A stretch of 63,523 bases of DNA from Zoogloea oleivorans (GTDB taxonomy: Bacteria > Pseudomonadota > Gammaproteobacteria > Burkholderiales > Rhodocyclaceae), in assembly GCA_030157785.1 (NCBI GenBank), contig JAOAUC010000021.1:1-63523 (forward strand), given 5' to 3'. The notes below the pieces were generated by a model. That model was given only the letters and a program-made list of their open reading frames with translations, was not told where the DNA came from and made no database searches. Below are positions 47,300 to 56,584 of this stretch, in pieces. A program made the translations under genes and the position numbers. Each line of letters begins with the position of its first letter. The first letter of the stretch is position 1.

Positions 47300-48661
47300 C
47301 TAGCGGGCGGGAAGGGTGATGTGGACAACGGTGCCGGCGCCCGGCTGGTCGGCCAGACTGAGGGTACCGTCGAAGCGTTCGACGATGCGCCGGGCGAGGG
47401 GCAGGCCGAGACCAAGGCCTTTGGGCTTGGTGGTGAAGAAGGGGCGGAACATCTGCTGGCGGGCTTCCGGCGTGACGCCGCTGCCGTTGTCGGCGATCTC
47501 GATGCGCCAGTTGTCGCCGGCGGCCGGGAGCAGGCGCATGGCGCACCGGCCGCCCTCGTCCATGGCTTCGCCGGCGTTGGCGAGCAGGCTGTGGAGGGCC
47601 TGGCGGAGCAGGGCCGTGTCGGCCTCGACCAGCGGGTTTGGCGGTGCGCCCGTCAGGTCGAGTTCGAGGTGCTGGCCGCGGCGGGCGAAGGCCGGCGCGT
47701 GGTCGGCCAGGCACTCGCCGAGCAGCCCGCGCAGATCCACCGGGCCCGACTGGGGGCTGTGCTTGGCCGAAAAGGCGAGCAGCTCGGAAATCCGGTCGCT
47801 GATGCGGTCGACTTCGCGAATGATGTCGCGCGCTTCTTCTGAACAGTCTTCGGTGGGGGACTCGAGGGCCAGCTCGGCGGCCGAGCGGATCGACGACAGG
47901 GGGTTGCGCAGGTTGTGGGCGACGGAGGAGGTGAGTTCGCCCACCACCGCCAGGGTTTCGGCGTCGACGAGGCGCAGGTGCTGGCGCTTGATGGTGGAGT
48001 CGGCCCGGCGGATCAGCCAGTACAGCCCCAGGTAGAGGGCCAGGGCGCTGCCCAGGGCGGTGAGGAGCACCTGCCGGCGCCCGGCCTGGATGGCTTCGGT
48101 GAGGGCCAGCGGGGCTTTGTACAGTTCGATGGCGCCGATCACTTCGCCGCTGCCCGGCCGCATCACCGGGATGTAGCTTTCGACGAAGAAGCGGATCGAC
48201 GGGTCGAGGCCCACGTGCTCGGGCTTCTCTCGGTGTTCCTCGGAGATCTGCCCGGCATGCACCACCAACTGGCCGCGCATGGCTTCCTCCAGCTCGTCGT
48301 TGTCGGGAAAGCGCTGGCCGACGAGGCTCTTGTCGGAGGACCAGATGATGGTGCCGTTGCTGCCAAAAACGTTGCTGCGCAGGGCGTCGCGCATGTTGCC
48401 CAGGTGCTCGGCGGTGTTGCGAAAGCGCTGCTTGAGTTCGGGGTCGTCGGGCCGTGACAGGTATTCGAGGGAGCCGTCGGCGATCAGGATGTTGTGAACG
48501 AAGTCGCGGGTGATGTGGGCTTCCCGCTGGAAGAGCTGGTTGTTGAGGAAGCTGGAGATCAGCCAGGCGTTGATCAGGGCCGTGCCGGCGATGAGCAGCG
48601 GGCTGAGCCAGCCGAACCAGCGCAGCAGGTTGAAGGGTTTGGCGTGATCGTCAGCCTGCAT
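47300..48661 (-). CDS. Membrane sensor histidine kinase, partner of the sigma-54 regulator
   Basis: About 453 residues starting MQADDHAKPFNLLRW at 48661 (GGGAG upstream). Two membrane helices (LLIAGTALINAWLISSFL and LLTALGSALALYLGLYWL) enclose a periplasmic sensor domain of about 150 residues. The H-box is SSVAHNLRNPLSSIRS; ATP-binding boxes are LLANAGEAMDEGG, DNGSGVT and GLGLGLPLAR. It is the first gene of a kinase-regulator operon. The dyad at 48707 lies 46 bp upstream of its start, so the regulator may also act on its own operon. Confidence 0.9.
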   Translation of the reverse strand: MQADDHAKPFNLLRWFGWLSPLLIAGTALINAWLISSFLNNQLFQREAHITRDFVHNILIADGSLEYLSRPDDPELKQRFRNTAEHLGNMRDALRSNVFGSNGTIIWSSDKSLVGQRFPDNDELEEAMRGQLVVHAGQISEEHREKPEHVGLDPSIRFFVESYIPVMRPGSGEVIGAIELYKAPLALTEAIQAGRRQVLLTALGSALALYLGLYWLIRRADSTIKRQHLRLVDAETLAVVGELTSSVAHNLRNPLSSIRSAAELALESPTEDCSEEARDIIREVDRISDRISELLAFSAKHSPQSGPVDLRGLLGECLADHAPAFARRGQHLELDLTGAPPNPLVEADTALLRQALHSLLANAGEAMDEGGRCAMRLLPAAGDNWRIEIADNGSGVTPEARQQMFRPFFTTKPKGLGLGLPLARRIVERFDGTLSLADQPGAGTVVHITLPAR

Positions 48662-48706
48662 CGTTCTGGCTCCCGGGGAATCCGGCGAAGGTAGCACGGG
48701 TGGGAG

Positions 48707-48730
48707 CTGCTGGGGGATATCCCCCAACAG
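48707..48730. promoter_or_regulatory. Dyad, probable enhancer for the sigma-54 regulator
   Basis: Core TGGGGGATATCCCCCA (48711-48726) is a perfect 16-bp palindrome, extended by CTG on the left and CAG on the right with one unpaired base on each side. A half-site ATGGGGGC follows at 48731. It lies about 95 bp upstream of the -24/-12 promoter, the usual enhancer distance for NtrC-type activators. Confidence 0.65.
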
Positions 48731-48823
48731 ATGGGGGCTTTGACTTCATGGCGGCATTCGTGCGGGAAGGCCTGTCTTTTGAAAGTCATTGAAAATCAGC
48801 GGTTTGTGTTTTTCGGGTGAGTC

Positions 48824-48840
48824 CTGGCACGGCCTCTGCA
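48824..48840 (+). promoter_or_regulatory. Sigma-54 (-24/-12) promoter
   Basis: CTGGCACG-GCCT-CTGCA matches the consensus YTGGCACG-N4-TTGCW with one mismatch; the invariant GG (48826-48827) and GC (48838-48839) are exactly 10 bp apart. Transcription should begin near 48850. It drives the small KPEK-repeat gene at 48926. Confidence 0.8.
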
Positions 48841-48850
48841 AAGAGAAGCT

Positions 48851-48869
48851 TGCGGGAATGAGTCCCGCA
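48851..48869 (+). other. Stem-loop at the predicted 5' end of the transcript
   Basis: TGCGGGA-ATGAG-TCCCGCA, a perfect 7-bp stem with a 5-nt loop, starts at the position expected for +1 of the sigma-54 promoter. A 5'-terminal hairpin of this kind would be expected to stabilise the mRNA. That role is inference. Confidence 0.6.
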
Positions 48870-48925
48870 CGTCGCCGCAGCCCCCGGGGTCGGCTTCACG
48901 AACAGACAAATCAAGGAGTCGGAAA

Positions 48926-49150
48926 ATGAAAAATACGCTGATCGCTCTTGCTGTTGCCAGCCTGCTGGGCAGCCTCTCCATGTCGGCGGGCGCCGCGTCC
49001 TTGCTGGACCAGACCATCGCCCGGGCCGAGCGCCCCGAGAAGGTCGAGAAGCCGGAAAAGGTGGAAAAGCCTGAGAAGGCCGAGAAGCCTGAGAAAGTGG
49101 AGAAGAAGGAAAAAATCGGTGCCGTGGAGTTTGCTGCCGGGCTTGCCTGA
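48926..49150 (+). CDS. Small secreted Lys/Glu/Pro-repeat protein, sigma-54 regulated
   Basis: 74 residues: a signal peptide (MKNTLIALAVASLLGSLSMS, cleaved after AGA), a short stretch LLDQTIARAERPE, then repeats of KVEKPEK (about six KPEK/KVEK units) and the end KIGAVEFAAGLA. I recognise no family. AAGGAG precedes the ATG at good spacing. The mature product is about 50 residues, highly charged and probably extended. Its promoter, 5' hairpin and the dyad upstream tie it to the adjacent two-component system. Confidence 0.75.
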   Translation: MKNTLIALAVASLLGSLSMSAGAASLLDQTIARAERPEKVEKPEKVEKPEKAEKPEKVEKKEKIGAVEFAAGLA

Positions 49151-49181
49151 GACATTGTCCAGTGCAAGTGCCCGATGCCGT

Positions 49182-49201
49182 CGGGGGCTGCTCTGCCCCC
49201 G
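49182..49201 (+). other. Intercistronic stem-loop
   Basis: CGGGGGC-TGCTCT-GCCCCCG, a perfect 7-bp GC stem, lies between the KPEK gene stop (49150) and the barrel start (49230). With no T-run it is unlikely to end all transcripts, but could stop 3' decay or allow partial read-through, giving more small protein than barrel. Confidence 0.55.
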
Positions 49202-49229
49202 GGTGGCCGGGCAGCGCGGAAGACCCGGA

Positions 49230-49970
49230 ATGAATTCACGATGCCTCATCGCGCTGGGCCTGCTCCTTTGGGCAGGCATGAGCGCTGCCAGCGAACTGAC
49301 CCTATCCACCGGTTTTGAGTACACCTCGGGAAAGTACGGTTCCCGGGAGAAGTCCAGCTCCTGGTATCTGCCCTTGATCGCTCGCTACGAGAACGGGCCG
49401 GTGACGCTCAAGCTCACCGTGCCCTATCTGCAAACCAGCGGCGAGGTAAGCCGCACGCCGGATGGTGTGGCGATTCCCGGTACCGGGGGTTCCCAGCGGG
49501 GCTTGGGCGATGTGGTGGCGGCAATGGCCTGTACCCTGGTCGAGCAGTCGGGTTTCTCCCTCGACGGGGTGGCCAAGCTCAAGTTCGCCACGGCTGACAG
49601 CAAGAAAGGGCTGGGTACCGGCGAGACGGACTGGTCGGTGCAATTCGATGGTGCCCAGCGTTTTGGGGCGCTGACGGCGCTCGCCACCCTGGGCTGGAAG
49701 AAGTACGGGGATCCGGACGGTATGGATTTCCGTGACCCGGTATTCGCCAGTGCGGGGCTGAGCTGGCGCCTGGTGCCAGCGACCAGTGTCGGCTTTTTCT
49801 ACGACTGGCGCGAGCGGCTGAGGCCGCGGGGCGCCGAGGTCAGCGAGCTGTCCCTGTTCGCGACCCACAAGCTCGACCGGGACTGGAAGCTGCAGGTCTA
49901 CACCGTCAATGGCTTCTCGGATGCCAGCCCCGACTGGGGCGGTGGTGCGGTGCTGTCCCGGACGTTCTGA
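49230..49970 (+). CDS. Outer-membrane beta-barrel protein of unknown function
   Basis: 246 residues with a signal peptide (LIALGLLLWAGMSAA, then SELTLSTGFEYTSGKYG) and alternating amphipathic strands (KLTVPYLQTSGEV, LSWRLVPATSVGFFYDW) ending in the aromatic C-terminal Phe of outer-membrane barrels (VLSRTF). It resembles small transporter-like barrels seen beside phenol or alkane genes, but no substrate is evident. It lies 79 bp after the KPEK gene and is probably in the same sigma-54 transcript. The convergent lgt stop is 1 bp away. Confidence 0.75.
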   Translation: MNSRCLIALGLLLWAGMSAASELTLSTGFEYTSGKYGSREKSSSWYLPLIARYENGPVTLKLTVPYLQTSGEVSRTPDGVAIPGTGGSQRGLGDVVAAMACTLVEQSGFSLDGVAKLKFATADSKKGLGTGETDWSVQFDGAQRFGALTALATLGWKKYGDPDGMDFRDPVFASAGLSWRLVPATSVGFFYDWRERLRPRGAEVSELSLFATHKLDRDWKLQVYTVNGFSDASPDWGGGAVLSRTF

Positions 49971-49971
49971 T

Positions 49972-50757
49972 TCAGGCGTCGCGCCGTTTCACCGCCCACA
50001 CGGCCATGCCGATGCCGGTGAGGATCATCGGCAGGCTCAGCCACTGGCCCATGGACAGGCCGAAGGTGAGCAGGCCGAGGAAGTCGTCGGGCTCGCGGCC
50101 GAATTCGGCGAGGGAGCGGAAGACGCCGTAGCCGATCAGGAATACCGCCGACACCAGCCCGCGCGGCCGCGGCTTGGCGGCAAACCACCACAGCAACAGG
50201 AACAGGCAGACGCCTTCGAGGGCGAACTGGTAGAGCTGGGACGGGTGGCGCGGCTGCATGTCCACCTGCGGAAAGATCATTGCCCACGGCACATCGGTGA
50301 CGCGGCCGACGAGTTCGCCGTTGATGAAGTTGCCGAGCCGCCCGGCGGCCAGGCCCAGGGGCACCAGCGGGGCGATGAAGTCGGTGACGGCCAGCCACGG
50401 CCGCTGGGTCTTGCGGCCGAACAGCCACATGGCCACGAGCACCCCGAGGAAGCCCCCGTGAAAGGCCATGCCGCCCTGCCATACGGCGAGGATTTCGGCC
50501 GGGTGGGCCAGGTAGTAGGCCGGCTTGTAGAACAGCACGTAGCCCAGGCGCCCGCCAAGGATCACCCCCAAAACCCCGTAGAACAGCAGGTCGTCGATCT
50601 GCTGGGCGTTCCAGCCCTGTTCGGGGCGACGGCGGGCGTGCACCCGGCCGAGCACCACGAAGAGGATGAAGGCGGTCAGGTACATGAGGCCGTACCAGCG
50701 CACGGCCAGCGGGCCGATGGAGAGGGCGATGGGGTCGAACTGGGGGTGAACGAACAT
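49972..50757 (-). CDS. lgt: Prolipoprotein diacylglyceryl transferase
   Basis: 261 residues with seven hydrophobic segments. The Lgt signature [14 protein letters not shown] (about 143-156) is intact, as are YGLMYLTAF and HGGFLGV with the catalytic-region His. It transfers diacylglycerol from phosphatidylglycerol to lipobox cysteine. The start [12 protein letters not shown] is typical. Confidence 0.95.
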   Translation of the reverse strand: MFVHPQFDPIALSIGPLAVRWYGLMYLTAFILFVVLGRVHARRRPEQGWNAQQIDDLLFYGVLGVILGGRLGYVLFYKPAYYLAHPAEILAVWQGGMAFHGGFLGVLVAMWLFGRKTQRPWLAVTDFIAPLVPLGLAAGRLGNFINGELVGRVTDVPWAMIFPQVDMQPRHPSQLYQFALEGVCLFLLLWWFAAKPRPRGLVSAVFLIGYGVFRSLAEFGREPDDFLGLLTFGLSMGQWLSLPMILTGIGMAVWAVKRRDA

Positions 50758-50777
50758 GCTGTGCTACCTGGGCGGGA

Positions 50778-51476
50778 TTACTTGAACTCGTTGCGGAAGG
50801 CTTCGAATTCGCTGGTCAGCCATTCGACTTGCTGGCGCAGGCGGCGGACTTCTTCTTCGAGTTCGCCAACCCGGCTGCCGCGGGGTGCGCTGCCGTCCGA
50901 GCTGGCGTCGAAGGCGTGCTGGTGCTGGGCGGCGGCGGCTTCACCGCTCATCAGGTGGGTGTAGCGGGCTTCCTTGGTGCCGGGGGCCTTGGGCAACTGG
51001 ATGGCCATGCCCTTGTCGCCGAGGCGCTCGAGCACGTCCTCCACGTCGGCGGGCGAGGCGAAGGCGTGCATGCGTTCGCAGCGGGCGCGGATCTCGCCGA
51101 CGGTCTGGGCGCCGCGCAGCATCAGGATGGTGAGCACGGCCTGCATCGGCGGGGTGAGGGAGTGGCGCAGGCGGATCTGGTGTTCCCACTTGGAGACGCG
51201 GGCGTTGGCCTGGTGGCGCTGGGTGACGAGGCCGCGTTCGGCGAGGCGCTGCAGGGTGCCGAGGATGGTGGACTCGGACAGGCTCATGACCGGCTCGCGC
51301 CCGGTGAGCTGGTTGCAGCCGGTGAGCAGGGCATTGACCGACAGGGGGTAGGTGTCGGGGGTGACGAAGGATTTCTCGATGAGCACCGCGAGGACGCGCA
51401 CCTCGAAGTCGTCCAGGTTGAAACCGGCGCTGGCTTCCGGTGCGGTGGCGGGGACTTCGGGCGTGGTGTCGGTCAT
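50778..51476 (-). CDS. yceH: YceH family protein (DUF480)
   Basis: 232 residues. The tandem winged-helix DUF480 domain shows EVRVLAVLIEKSFVTPDTYPL and LNALLTGCNQLTGREPVM-like text, the conserved YceH opening. The C terminus is a short coiled coil (VGELEEEVRRLRQQVEWL). The role is unknown. ATG 51476 is used; an upstream in-frame extension looks non-coding. Confidence 0.9.
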   Translation of the reverse strand: MTDTTPEVPATAPEASAGFNLDDFEVRVLAVLIEKSFVTPDTYPLSVNALLTGCNQLTGREPVMSLSESTILGTLQRLAERGLVTQRHQANARVSKWEHQIRLRHSLTPPMQAVLTILMLRGAQTVGEIRARCERMHAFASPADVEDVLERLGDKGMAIQLPKAPGTKEARYTHLMSGEAAAAQHQHAFDASSDGSAPRGSRVGELEEEVRRLRQQVEWLTSEFEAFRNEFK

Positions 51477-51555
51477 GGTGTGTTTCCGGAAACAGACGAG
51501 GGCGCAATGATAGCCGACGCGCTGCGTCGGCCCGATGGCGATGAAGCGCCGGGGG

Positions 51556-52464
51556 CTAGTTGGCCCCGTGGCACTTCTTGTATTTGCGGCCGCTGCCGCA
51601 GGGGCACAGGTCGTTGCGGCCGACCTTGTCGCCGTCGCGGACGATGGGGTCGCGGATGGCGCCGAGGGGAATCGGCGGCAGCGATACCGGCGGCATGTGG
51701 TGGATGTCGGGCCAGGCGGCGATCTCGGGCTGCAGATCCTCGATGAGGCCGTGGCCGGCGGCGCGCAGGGCGGCGAGGCATTCGGCCGGGTTGCGCCGGG
51801 CACCGCTGAGCACGTCCTGCGGGTCCATGTAGCTGGTGTCGATGAGGCCGGCGGTGAACCATTCGGCCATCAGGGGCAGTTGCTCGGCGGCACCCAGGTC
51901 GGCCAGGTGGCTGACGATCTGGTCGATGAGCTGGAAGTCGGCACCGCTTTCGGGGTCGTCCTGCAGGGCCTGGGCTTCGCGGGTGCCGAAGTCGGCCAGG
52001 AAGTCGATGACCGGCGCGCGGGCGGCACGGCCTTCGATGGCGGCGACGGCGAGGGCTTCGAGGGCGGCGCCACGGCCCCACTGGCTGGCGGCGGGGTCTT
52101 CGGCGAGGGCGATCAGCGGGGTCAGGTCGCCGTCGCAGGTGGAGGCGAGGGCGCGGCCGTAGCTGTCATGGACGAGCTGGCCGAAGACGGTGTCCACGCT
52201 GTTTTCGTCGAGGTGCCCGAGGGCCACCAGCGGCCGGTAGGCGCGGGTGTCGCGCCAGCGGGCGAGGAGCAGCATGGCGTAGAGGTGGAGGACGTAGTCG
52301 TCCTGCCGGACCGGGCCGAGGTCGGTGGCCAGCCCGGTGAGTTCGGCGATCAGGTAGGGGGCGATCTCGTCCCGGTGGGTGTCGGCGAGGGCCAGGGCGG
52401 CCAGGGGGAGCGGAGTGGCGAGGTGTTCCAGCTGGGGACGGAGGGTGGACCAGAGTTCGGACAT
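51556..52464 (-). CDS. DUF1186 protein with C-terminal SEC-C zinc motif
   Basis: About 302 residues. The body is helical repeats (DUF1186-like), and the protein ends in [19 protein letters not shown], a complete SEC-C motif (CxCxSGxxxKxxCH) that binds zinc as in SecA. The function of the family is unknown. Start [10 protein letters not shown] (52464) is a choice; an ATG 15 codons earlier is in frame, and neither has a clear ribosome binding site. Confidence 0.85.
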   Translation of the reverse strand: MSELWSTLRPQLEHLATPLPLAALALADTHRDEIAPYLIAELTGLATDLGPVRQDDYVLHLYAMLLLARWRDTRAYRPLVALGHLDENSVDTVFGQLVHDSYGRALASTCDGDLTPLIALAEDPAASQWGRGAALEALAVAAIEGRAARAPVIDFLADFGTREAQALQDDPESGADFQLIDQIVSHLADLGAAEQLPLMAEWFTAGLIDTSYMDPQDVLSGARRNPAECLAALRAAGHGLIEDLQPEIAAWPDIHHMPPVSLPPIPLGAIRDPIVRDGDKVGRNDLCPCGSGRKYKKCHGAN

Positions 52465-52524
52465 GGGGGGGCGCAAAGTGGTAATGGCATCCAGTGTACT
52501 GGACGCCATGCGCCACTGTCTTGC

Positions 52525-54144
52525 TTACACCTTGAAGCGATGTGCCGCTTCCCGGGCGCCGTGCGCCAGCCCTTCCAGATGCCGGGCGGTGTCGGCGGCC
52601 TGCCGGGTGGCGGCGTGGTTCTCTTCGGACATGCGGGCGATGCGTTCCACGTGGCCGGCGATGTCGGCGCTGGCGCTGCGCTGCTCCTGCAGGGCGAGGG
52701 AGATTTCGCCGACGGTGATGACGATGCGTCCGGTGCCGTCGCCGATGCGCGTCATCGAATCCCGCGCCTGTTCGGCCATGCGGACGCCGCTTTCAACGCG
52801 GTCTACGGCCTGACCCATGGTGCTGACCGCGGCGCTGGCGCTTTCCTGCACGGCGGCAATCATCGAGCCGATCTGGGTGGTGGCGGCGGCAGTGCGTTCG
52901 GCCAGGGTGCGCACTTCGTCGGCGACGACAGCGAAGCCGCGACCGTGTTCGCCGGCCCGGGCGGCTTCGATGGCGGCATTGAGGGCGAGCAGGTTGGTCT
53001 GGTCGGCAACGCCGCGGATCACCGCGATGATGGACGAGATGGCCTGGGCCTGCGTGCCGGCTGCTTCAATGACCCTGGCCGCGTTGCCGACAGTGTCCGA
53101 GATGCGCCCCATTTCAGCGACGTTGTCGTCGATGATCTGACGGCCCTCGGTGGCGAGGTGGCCTGTTTCGGTCGTGATGGCGTGGGCGTCATCGGCGCGG
53201 TCGGAGACGTGGGCGATGCTGACAGTGACTTCCTCGACGGCGGCAGCCATGGATGAGGCTGACTCGCTTTGCTGCTCGGTACTGTGGGTGATCCGGCTGG
53301 CGTTATCAGCCAGTTCGCGGGCGGCTGCAGAGAGGTTGTCGGCGTTGTCGCCAAGCTGGCTGGCCATGTCGCGCAGGTTATTCTGCATGGTGTTCATGGC
53401 GGCCACCACGCTGGCGGTGTCCCCCGGGCGCACGCGGATGGCGCCGCTCAGGTCGCCGGCTGCGATACGGTCGGCGATTTCCTTGACATCGTCGGGTTCG
53501 CCGCCGAGGGGGCGGGTGACCGACAGGGTGATCCAGCGGGCCAGGGCGAGGGTGGCGGCGCAGCCCAGCGCGAGGATGATGATCAACAGGGTGCGCGAGG
53601 AGGCGTAGGTGGCCTGGGAGTCGGCGCCGGCCTTGTCGACCAGTTGGTTCTGGAAGTGGAGCAGGCGCTCCATGGTGGCGAGAATGGCATCGAGGGCCGG
53701 CATGGTTTCACTGACGACCAGGCGCGAGGCTTCGGCATCGTTGCCGGCTTCCATCTGCTTCAGTGCCCCGGAGAACGAGGTGGCGAAGACCTTGCGCTTT
53801 TCGCGGATTTCGCCGACCAGGTTGCGGCCTTCCGCTTCGGTGGTGAGGGCCTCGAGTTCGTCGAGCTTGCGGGTGATGAGGTCGCGGTTGCTGGCGATGA
53901 GCTGCAGGCCGGGCTGGCGTTCGGTGGTGTGGAGCAGGCCGAGGACGGTGCGTGTGCTGGCGTTGGCAAGGGTCTGGATTTCGCCGGCGAGGGCGGCGCG
54001 GCGCCAGTCCCGGCCAACGATTTCCTCGACGGATTCATCGAGCAGGCTGAGGCGCTGGAAGGCGAGGCCGTTGCTGATGATCAGCAGGGCAAGGACAAGG
54101 CCGAAGCCGAGTACCAGGCGGGCGGCAGTGGTGAGTTTCTTCAT
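52525..54144 (-). CDS. Methyl-accepting chemotaxis protein
   Basis: 539 residues: a membrane helix ([20 protein letters not shown]), a periplasmic four-helix-bundle sensor (about 30-190), a second helix ([17 protein letters not shown]), HAMP, and the signalling domain with the hairpin tip [20 protein letters not shown] near residue 385. No C-terminal CheR-binding pentapeptide (NWETF type) is present. It lies 17 bp downstream of the PAS-GGDEF-EAL gene on the same strand. Confidence 0.93.
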   Translation of the reverse strand: MKKLTTAARLVLGFGLVLALLIISNGLAFQRLSLLDESVEEIVGRDWRRAALAGEIQTLANASTRTVLGLLHTTERQPGLQLIASNRDLITRKLDELEALTTEAEGRNLVGEIREKRKVFATSFSGALKQMEAGNDAEASRLVVSETMPALDAILATMERLLHFQNQLVDKAGADSQATYASSRTLLIIILALGCAATLALARWITLSVTRPLGGEPDDVKEIADRIAAGDLSGAIRVRPGDTASVVAAMNTMQNNLRDMASQLGDNADNLSAAARELADNASRITHSTEQQSESASSMAAAVEEVTVSIAHVSDRADDAHAITTETGHLATEGRQIIDDNVAEMGRISDTVGNAARVIEAAGTQAQAISSIIAVIRGVADQTNLLALNAAIEAARAGEHGRGFAVVADEVRTLAERTAAATTQIGSMIAAVQESASAAVSTMGQAVDRVESGVRMAEQARDSMTRIGDGTGRIVITVGEISLALQEQRSASADIAGHVERIARMSEENHAATRQAADTARHLEGLAHGAREAAHRFKV

Positions 54145-54161
54145 TTTTGATGTTGCTGCTC

Positions 54162-55856
54162 TCAGTTGGGGAGTCGGGTGGCAAGCTCGCTGGCGGGTAC
54201 CGGGCGGCTGAACAGGAAGCCTTGTATCTGGTAGCAGCCGAGTTCCTGCAGCAGGGCGAGCTGGGCGAGGTTCTCCACGCCTTCCCCGACCATTTCCAGC
54301 CCGAGGCTGGTGGCCAGGGAGGCAATGGCGCGCACGATGGTGGCGGCTTCCCGGCTGTGCTCCATGCCATGGACGAAGCTGCGGTCGATCTTGAGGGTGC
54401 GTACCGGAAAGCGCAGCAGGTAGGCGAGGGAGGAGTAACCGGTGCCGAAGTCATCCACCGCGACCCGGATGCCCCGGGCACGCAGGGATTCGAGCACTGC
54501 GGCGGAGGCTTCCGGGTTGTCCATCAGGGCACTTTCGGTGAGTTCGAGTTCGAGCAGGTGCGGCGGAAAGTCGGCTTCGTCGAGGGCCGCGGTGATGTCT
54601 TGCAGCAGCCCCACATGGCGGAACTGGCGGCTCGACAGATTGAAGGCCAGGCGCAGTTCGGGCTGACCGGCCTTCTGCATGGCGTGCACCTCACGCAGGG
54701 CTTCGCGCAGGGCCCAGCGCGCTACGGGGACGATCAGTCCGTTTTCTTCGAGCAGCGGAATGAAGTGGTCTGGCGGCACCGTGCCGTGATCGGGGGAGTG
54801 CCAGCGCAGCAGGGCCTCGACGGCGATCGGGCGGTGGGTCCGGGTGTCGATGATGGGCTGGTAGACCAGGGCGAACTCGTGGTTTTCGAGGGCCCCGCGG
54901 ATGGCCACCTCGAGGGTCAGGGTGCGCATGGCGTTGGCGTCCATGTCGGGCTCGAAGAAGCGGAAGCTGTTGCGCCCGGCTTCCTTGGCGCGATACATGG
55001 CCAGGTCGGCACGCATCAGCAGCTCGTCAGGGCCGACTGCGTCTTCGGGGTAGAGGGCGAGGCCGATGCTGACGCTGACGAAGAGGCTGTGGCTGCCGAC
55101 CGGGAAGCGCGTGGCGAAGGCGTCGAGGATCTTGTGGGCAACCTGCTCGACCACGTCGGGGTGGCCGACGTCTTCCTGGATCAGGATGAACTCGTCGCCG
55201 CCCAGGCGGGCCACGGTGTCGGTGGCGCGCAGGCAGTGGCGCAGGCGGGTGGCGGCCTCGATGAGCAAACGGTCGCCGATGTTGTGGCCGAGGGTGTCAT
55301 TGATGAGCTTGAAGCGGTCGAGGTCGACGAACTGCACGGCCACCGACTTGCCGGTGCGATGGGCGCGCTGGATGGCCTGGCTGAGGCGGTCATGCAGCAG
55401 GCTGCGGTTGGGCAGGCCGGTGAGCGCGTCGTAGTTGGCCATGTATTCGAGGCGGCGTTCGGCGCTGATGCGTTCGGTGACGTCCTTGCCGGTGGCCACG
55501 AAGTGGCTGATCGCCCCGTCGTTGCCGTGGATCGGGCTGATCGTCTTCTCTTCGAAGTAGAGTTCGCCGTTGTGGCGGCGGTTGGTGAACACGCTCCGAA
55601 AAGGCTCGCCGCGGCTGATTGTTCGCCAGATTTCGCTGTAGAAGGTGGGCGGGTGCATGCCCGAACGCAGGAAGCCCGGGTTGCGGCCGACGACGTCGGT
55701 GGCCAGGTAGCCGGTGATGCGTTCGAAACCCGGATTGACGTATTCGATGATGCCGTCGGCGCGGGTGATCATCACCGCGTCGTCGGTCTGCTCCACGGCC
55801 TGGGCAAGCATCTGGGTGAAGCCTGCTCCGATGTTGCGGCCCGAATTGGCGATCAT
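54162..55856 (-). CDS. PAS-GGDEF-EAL c-di-GMP signalling protein
   Basis: 564 residues, soluble. A PAS domain (about 8-125), a GGDEF domain with [10 protein letters not shown] (active-site consensus present) and an EAL domain with AVEALLRW (EAL motif intact), plus the [13 protein letters not shown] loop. Both catalytic sites look competent, so net activity cannot be predicted. ATG 55856 begins [10 protein letters not shown]. It may share a transcript with the chemoreceptor gene. Confidence 0.92.
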   Translation of the reverse strand: MIANSGRNIGAGFTQMLAQAVEQTDDAVMITRADGIIEYVNPGFERITGYLATDVVGRNPGFLRSGMHPPTFYSEIWRTISRGEPFRSVFTNRRHNGELYFEEKTISPIHGNDGAISHFVATGKDVTERISAERRLEYMANYDALTGLPNRSLLHDRLSQAIQRAHRTGKSVAVQFVDLDRFKLINDTLGHNIGDRLLIEAATRLRHCLRATDTVARLGGDEFILIQEDVGHPDVVEQVAHKILDAFATRFPVGSHSLFVSVSIGLALYPEDAVGPDELLMRADLAMYRAKEAGRNSFRFFEPDMDANAMRTLTLEVAIRGALENHEFALVYQPIIDTRTHRPIAVEALLRWHSPDHGTVPPDHFIPLLEENGLIVPVARWALREALREVHAMQKAGQPELRLAFNLSSRQFRHVGLLQDITAALDEADFPPHLLELELTESALMDNPEASAAVLESLRARGIRVAVDDFGTGYSSLAYLLRFPVRTLKIDRSFVHGMEHSREAATIVRAIASLATSLGLEMVGEGVENLAQLALLQELGCYQIQGFLFSRPVPASELATRLPN

Positions 55857-55966
55857 GATGCCCCGCTTGTCTACGCGGCCCTCCCCGGATGCCGATGGCG
55901 CTTAAGGGGGGGGGCGACAGTATTGAGTCAGGGGCAGGGGCAGGGCCCGGAGAATGTCTCTGATTT

Positions 55967-56584
55967 TTACGGCAGCTGGGCGTCCGCCTTTAGGGCTGTG
56001 CCGCGATTTTCGATCAGTTCATGGGCCACATCGGCCAGTTTGCGACGGCTAGAGCGGGCCGCCCGGCGCAGGAATTCGAAGGCTTCGGCGCGATCCAGAC
56101 TGATTCGCGCCATGACGATGCCGGTGGCTATGCTGACGTCGCGTTCCTGGTCGAGGGCGGTCTGGAGCTGGTCGCGGGTTTTGCGCAGATCGGCCAGGTC
56201 GGCACTGCGGGCGAGCACGGTGGCGATCGTTGCGATCAGCTGGGCCACATCGACCGGTTTGAGCAGGTAGGCGAGGGCGCCTTCTCCAATGGCTCTTTCG
56301 ATGCTGGCGCCGTGATCGCAGCCGGTGAGGAAAAAGAACGGCAGCCGGAAGCGTTCCCGCAGTATGGCGGCGAGCTCGAGGCCCGAGCAGCCGGGCAGGC
56401 CTTCGTCGATGATGACCAGGTCGAAGCTGTGATGGGCCAGTACTTCGAGGGCGTCTTCGGCACTTGGCGTGCTTGTGACCGCATGGCCGGCGGCTTCGAG
56501 GCTCAGGCTCAGGGTGGCGGAAAAGAGGCGGTCGTCTTCGACGAGGAGCAGTCGGTAGCGGAGGGGGAGATTGTCAGGGCACAT
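55967..56584 (-). CDS. ANTAR-domain response regulator
   Basis: 205 residues: receiver domain (VEDDRLFSATL, phospho-acceptor Asp in VIIDEGLPGCSG, LLKPVDVAQL) followed by a short coiled coil and an ANTAR RNA-binding domain (IATGIVMARISLDRAEAFEFLRRAARSSRRKLADVA, split over the last 60 residues). ANTAR proteins act as phosphorylation-controlled antiterminators. It overlaps the upstream kinase by 11 bp, so that kinase is the likely partner. The target RNA is not evident here. Confidence 0.9.
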   Translation of the reverse strand: MCPDNLPLRYRLLLVEDDRLFSATLSLSLEAAGHAVTSTPSAEDALEVLAHHSFDLVIIDEGLPGCSGLELAAILRERFRLPFFFLTGCDHGASIERAIGEGALAYLLKPVDVAQLIATIATVLARSADLADLRKTRDQLQTALDQERDVSIATGIVMARISLDRAEAFEFLRRAARSSRRKLADVAHELIENRGTALKADAQLP

